From positions 893,198 to 957,197 of the forward strand of contig JACYXH010000017.1 in NCBI GenBank assembly GCA_026745465.1: a stretch of 64,000 bases of DNA, written 5' to 3'. The stretch is from Lota lota (Eukaryota; Chordata; Actinopteri; Gadiformes; Lotidae). A model generated the notes under the pieces. That model made no database searches, was not told the DNA's origin, and saw nothing but the letters and a program-made list of their open reading frames with translations. This document shows positions 50,195 through 64,000 of this stretch, piece after piece (the first letter of the stretch is position 1; each line of letters opens with the position of its first letter). Position numbers and translations under genes: made by a program.

Positions 50195-50515
50195 CCAAAC
50201 AAGCTTGGGGCCATACCATAACTACTTCTCGGGCCATACCATTTTGGAGCCTGGAGCCATACCATAACTTAGCCTCAGGCTGTACTGTAACTAAGCATGG
50301 GGCCGTACCATAACTAATCTTGGGGCTGTACCATAACTAAGACTGGAGCAGTACCATAACAAAACCTGGAGCTTTACAATAACGAAGCCTCGGGCCATAC
50401 CATTTTTGAGCCTTGGGCCGTACCATAACTAAGCTTGTGGCCGTACCATAACTAAGCCTGGGGCCGTACCATAACTAAGCCTGGGGCCGTACCATAACTA
50501 AGCCTGCAGCATTCT
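50195..50515. repeat. 23-bp minisatellite, about 13-14 units
   Basis: The unit contains CCGTACCATAACTAAG flanked by CCTGGGG. The last three units (50438-50506) are almost identical and exactly 23 bp apart; those to the left are increasingly degenerate. The matching place in unit 1 (47385-47412) holds one partial copy ('gccataccatgactaagcct'). Confidence 0.95.
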
Positions 50516-51244
50516 GCTGGTTGGTATGTTTTTAGAGTGGTAAACCACATATTTGTAAGCTAACTAATTCTATGCTAAGATTGCCAATAGTAGGACCTTT
50601 AGCCCTCAATTGTTCTTGGCCCTACAAGCTACACGACTTTCAAAGTAGTCGTATAGCTGCACTGCACACATTACACGACTCTCTGTCCTGTTATCTGGTA
50701 TCTTGAAGTCGTTTTGGGGTTCAAACTACATGACTTATAGCCGACAGGGGGGTCACAAGATGTCTCAAATTCTCGACGAGTATGTCCGTTGCTTTTGTCT
50801 GTAGTTTCAAAATCGTGTCTTTCACTGGAAAATCAGGCCAAAATCGTGTAGTGTGAACTTGGCATTAGCCAAGCTTTTAGTATTCACACCCAAATCATAA
50901 GGAGTGAATACGTGGGTTGCCACCAGGGATGGAAAGTACTAAAATGCTGTAGAGCAAACATTTGCATTAGTTGTCAGTTTCTTAAAAAGTCCGATGTTTA
51001 CACTTTAAAACGTCATGCACACTCCAAAGCATTGCTGTACTTTTTATTTCACTCCATTGATATCCATGTGCCTGGAAGTATATATTATTTGACTAAAAGT
51101 ATTTTTATGTTAAACCTTTCGGCCCACATCCAATGACCCATGAGATCCAGCTATGGTAAAGATAAACTCTGTTTACAGGACTGAGCAAAGGAAGTAAAGC
51201 CAAACAAATAACTACACATTATAAGATGGAAAGTTGCTGTATAG

Positions 51245-51250
51245 TTTATT
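51245..51250 (-). terminator. Poly(A) signal of gene D
   Basis: AATAAA on the minus strand (ATACAATAAACTATAC) is about 60 nt after the stop codon at 51311-51313. Confidence 0.8.
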
Positions 51251-51310
51251 GTATGCTGTTCACAATAGTACGTGTATGACTTGTTTGTGCAATATTGCAA
51301 AGGAAAGGAA

Positions 51311-61085
<9,775 letters not shown>

Positions 61086-61210
61086 GATGGAGGCTTAATT
61101 CATGAAAACAAATAAACAACTCAATTTATTTTAACTGAAATGTACACTTGACTTGAAGAAGGTTTGGAGATGTTCGGTGATGAGATGATTAATTATTAAA
61201 TAATTCTTAC

Positions 61211-61245
61211 CGTCTTCTTCCCTTCAACCGTAGATGAAATTGTTC
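61211..61245 (-). other. Gene D non-coding exon 2 (5' UTR)
   Basis: Acceptor TTTTGAAG, a 35-nt exon and donor GTAAGAATT on the minus strand match gene C at 43731-43765. The coding exon 60879-61093 adds 8 nt before the ATG. Confidence 0.75.
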
Positions 61246-61249
61246 CTTC

Positions 61250-61760
61250 AAAAGAAACGTTATTCATGATGTTAATGAGTCCGCACGTGTACAAGTCACA
61301 GCGTCTAACGTTCACATTTTACTGACTTAAATGTTTAAATATTATATCTGTATTATGAGTTGAATTAGCAGTCGAAACGGCACTTGATTGTGTGTACTTA
61401 ATTACATCATAGATTTATCTCTATTATTAATATTTAATTATCTGAAAAACAGCTATGCTACTAATCAAATACTCCAAACTAAAACCAATAGTAGATAAGA
61501 GTTAGTTCAATAAGACTAATGCATAAAAAGCATAACCTTACGGAAAACAACTACATTCAAATGTTCACTCTCATGGTTTCTTAAACTAAAATATAAGTAA
61601 GTATTTTTCAAGTAAACACTAAATAAAGTAAAGAAGAAGTAGATAGGTAAGAGTAATTATAATACAGGGAAATAAACTCCATGAAAACAAGCATGAAAGA
61701 TTCTCCACTCTAATGCAATGGTCTCCCCTAGGCTTCAGCTGAAGCATCAGTCTGACTTAC
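61250..61760 (-). other. Intron 1 of gene D
   Basis: No exon or repeat recognised. The end near exon 1 ('ccatgaaaacaagcatgaaa') is nearly identical to gene C; the middle is not. Confidence 0.6.
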
Positions 61761-61795
61761 CACCAGTTGTAATAACCTGAACTCCCCTGCAGTCT
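61761..61795 (-). other. Gene D non-coding exon 1
   Basis: Same donor context (ACAACTGGTG/GTAAGTCAG) as the other three genes. The 5' end is estimated from the TATA box. Confidence 0.7.
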
Positions 61796-61814
61796 ATCCA
61801 TCTCATCTTCTGGC

Positions 61815-61862
61815 CTCTTATATATAGGTTGTACTGCAGCCTAGGCAGAACTATATAAGGGC
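61815..61862 (-). promoter_or_regulatory. Core promoter of gene D: TATA box and altered CArG box
   Basis: CCTATATATAAGAGG on the minus strand gives a TATA box at 61818-61827. At 61851-61860 the sequence is CTATATAAGG where gene C has CCAAATAAGG. One C of the CArG box is lost and the site now also resembles a TATA/MEF2-like sequence. Confidence 0.75.
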
Positions 61863-62159
61863 AGATCTTCAAATGGCTGTTTGATTTAGCTTTGCATTAG
61901 ATTTAGTCAGTGGCTCATACCTTGAATGTCATACATGATAACAATATATAGATTATGTATTTGTATCTTAATAGTGTAGCTGCTGGAATACAATTCATAA
62001 TGTTCTTCAAAGAATACCAAATATAATTCATTATAATGTTAACGTAAATATTATAATATTTGTCGATGATTAAAATATTATCAATTTATAATTTATTTAA
62101 ATCTTACATATTATATGTGGGGATATTTAATGAACATTTTGTAATTTCTTTCCATGCTG

Positions 62160-62460
62160 ATTGTGATAGCATTTATTTTGTCTCACAAGCTGAAAATCGG
62201 TTGACTCTATAAATAAATCACATAAAAGTTTGATAGCAGTTGCAGCTGCGAGCCAGCATTCCTTTTTTGGCATGGTTAGAATTTAAAGATGTTGATGACA
62301 TGAGGCCAGGGATTAAGATTTTATAGAGGCCTGATACTGGAGGGTATAGTGTTGCATGTATTTATACCTTTTGGTTGCACTCCCATCAGTGCTTCCATTG
62401 CTACTACGTTATTTATTATTATTTCATCAACATAGTGTGCTATGTAACAAATCTTTTACT
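62160..62460 (-). promoter_or_regulatory. Conserved upstream block of gene D with MEF2-like site
   Basis: CTATAAATAA at 62207-62216, about 390 bp upstream of the TATA box, is followed by 'cacataaaagttt', 'cattccttttttggcatggt', 'gtatagtgttgcatgtattt' and 'tgcttccattgctacta', aligned with gene C. The stretch 61870-62150 between it and the promoter shows no other motif I can name. Confidence 0.6.
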
Positions 62461-62672
62461 TAGAATAAACTAATGAACATCAGTTTACTAATGATGTATA
62501 ACGGCATTGTGGCTCCACACAGCATCTATCTACCTATCTGTCTTACAATCTATCTAGTGATCGGATTACCTATTTTATGCATACGTAAAAAACTCATAAA
62601 TGTACGAAAGGCGATATATCCTTAAGGATGCATATCGCTTTTTAACCAAAATTCTGTGTTTGTATGCGTGTT

Positions 62673-62676
<4 letters not shown>

Positions 62677-62713
<37 letters not shown>
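62677..62713. repeat. (GT)n microsatellite upstream of gene D
   Basis: A GT run of about 37 bp at the same relative place as the longer run upstream of gene C. Confidence 0.95.
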
Positions 62714-62714
<1 letters not shown>

Positions 62715-63011
62715 TGTCATGCACATTGAAATCAGGGTGCCTGACCTTTGATGCAACGTGTACCAAATCACTATGGCAGCTGCCAAACACACTGCAGATG
62801 GAATAGGGTTAATGGATTATACCAGCAAAATACCAAGGAGCAGGAGTATAAATTGGATCCTTTTTTTCACTTTTATGCAAAGAATTCATATTTGATTAAA
62901 ATAAATGTAACAAATTTCAAACATTTTCAAACCTTTCAACGTTTTTTGCTATTCATATTGTACAGTATTCAGTTATGTCCCATTTTAGTTTTAGCCTGAT
63001 ACTAAGTATTT

Positions 63012-63480
63012 ATATCAGGAGAGACTAGTATTTAAAATGAACCACAACATTTATTGACAACACATTTGGCGATTGGACACCATCATATTATTCTTTATGG
63101 GGACGATGGATCCATGAAGAATGCCGGGATATGATTCCCCCTGATGGTGTCTAGACGCTGGTGGTGGTGTGACTATATGGATGGATTGCCTCGGCCCATG
63201 AGGACGTAATCTCTTTCTGCATAGACAGGTGGAGCTTAATCTCGGAGGTGAAGGGGATGGAGGAGGGCTGTGTGACAAGCATGCATGAGAGATGTTTATA
63301 TACTCGGCGTGTTGGCGCGCAATTGTACTCATGTTAAAGAATGAGGTCCTGATTGGTCAAGAGTTGAAGGGGAGGGGCCTGCGATGTCCACTTGGGAATT
63401 TAGAACCCAACATAGAGCTATGAGAAATAGAAGGAGAATGTCGTCTTCCTGATTAAACTTTTGCTTTCGCTACATATCAG
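63012..63480 (-). mobile_element. About 455-bp insertion flanked by a 7-bp direct repeat, LTR-like
   Basis: ATATCAG occurs at 63012-63018 and at 63474-63480. The sequences outside join up to match the start of tandem unit 1 near 45750-45780, so the interior is an insertion. On the minus strand it carries CCAATCAGG, a TATA box (GAGTATATAAAC) and, near its end, CAATAAATG. That order is as in a solo LTR, but the ends are not TG...CA, so the class is uncertain. Confidence 0.6.
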
Positions 63481-63489
63481 TTTAATATT

Positions 63490-63570
63490 GTGTTTGAAAT
63501 GTGGGCTGAGAGTGGAACTTTTCACATCATCTCTTGTTAATCATCTTTACTGCAGTCAGCACCCGCAAAA
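63490..63570. repeat. Start of a third copy of the C-D intergenic unit
   Basis: 'gaaatgtgggctgagagtgg', 'acttttcacatcat' and 'catctttactgcagtcagc' match 45772-45840 and 48380-48450. The match fades after about 63570. From there to 64000 I see no gene. Confidence 0.7.
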
Positions 63571-64000
63571 ACAGTACAGTTTGAATAGATATATCATATT
63601 GGAAGCTATAAACAGTATAGTACATAAGTACATAAAGGCTAGAGTAACATTTGAATTGTGTCACATTAAATGGCTCACCTAGTTTGCCGTGCTCCCACTA
63701 GTATTATGCGCATTGCGTTCCTTTAAGATAGGACAGTTGCTGATTTATTTATCACTTTTTTAGCTTTGCCACGCGGAATCCTAGTGTTCCCAGACGTATA
63801 TGATACTGGGGGATCCAACAACAGCTCGCTCGCTTTACTCGCTATTCTCTACCTTTTTGTTCTCTACCGACCAACGACAGCATTCACTGGATAGTCGTCA
63901 TGGTTACTACTGGCTGTGCAGATAGTAGTATAATAAAGTCACGCTACCATAAAGTATCACTCTTTATATTTATTATATGGCTGTATATATACAGAATATA

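Larger units (their letters stand above)
48370..51085. repeat. Tandem intergenic unit 2 (copy nearer gene D)
   Basis: Aligns along its length with 45770-48365. It differs by carrying an interspersed repeat (49884-50155), an expanded 23-bp minisatellite (50195-50515) and a TAA run. The stretch at 49560-49700 is close to 47005-47145 with only scattered differences. Confidence 0.85.

Noticed and set aside
50195-50515. Evenly spaced repeats that might suggest a CRISPR-like array
   Set aside because: The repeats adjoin without unique spacers and the DNA is vertebrate; it is a minisatellite.
63051-63332. 93-codon minus-strand frame with a TATA box before it and AATAAA after it
   Set aside because: It lies inside a probable mobile insertion, has a low-complexity proline-rich composition and shows no recognisable domain.

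Overview
The window is vertebrate nuclear DNA, AT-rich outside exons, and most likely from a spiny-rayed (acanthomorph) teleost fish. It holds a head-to-tail array of four sarcomeric fast-skeletal-type myosin heavy chain (MyHC, class II myosin) genes, all on the minus strand. The fish assignment rests on the protein sequences, the tightly packed array of fast MyHC genes with short introns (typical of teleosts), and teleost-type interspersed repeats recognised from memory.

Layout: gene A (coding 9,534 down to the left edge; its last exons lie outside), gene B (24,511 to 14,423, complete), gene C (43,607 to 33,849, complete) and gene D (61,085 to 51,311, complete). Each complete gene has two non-coding 5' exons, 39 coding exons with GT/AG boundaries that could be placed by reading, a TATA box about 30 bp before exon 1, and a poly(A) signal. 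Summed exon lengths give 1,938 residues for B and 1,937 for C and D; gene A shows residues 1 to about 1,847. I saw no frameshift or internal stop.

The genes form two pairs. A and B match along exons and introns at a spacing of about 15.0 kb. C and D match at about 17.5 kb. Between pairs most introns are unalike while exons stay very similar, and several exons, codons and short introns carry patterns that contradict the pairing, which points to patchwork gene conversion.

The spaces between genes are not empty. About 0.4 kb upstream of each promoter lies a recurring block, usually with a MEF2-like site. Four more copies lie away from any intact gene: two in the B-C gap, next to decayed MyHC exons (a broken P-loop exon at 28,929-29,032 and the last two exons at about 31,280-31,515), and two in the C-D gap inside a 2.6-2.7 kb tandem duplication. 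The array therefore seems to have held more genes, or duplicated its control regions. Mobile-element insertions, microsatellites, a 23-bp minisatellite and palindromes fill much of the rest.

The genes encode thick-filament motors of fast muscle. The paralogues differ mainly in surface loops 1 and 2 and in promoter and upstream sequence, consistent with (but not proving) division of labour by fibre type or life stage. I found no bacterial-style operon, CRISPR array or tRNA/rRNA gene.
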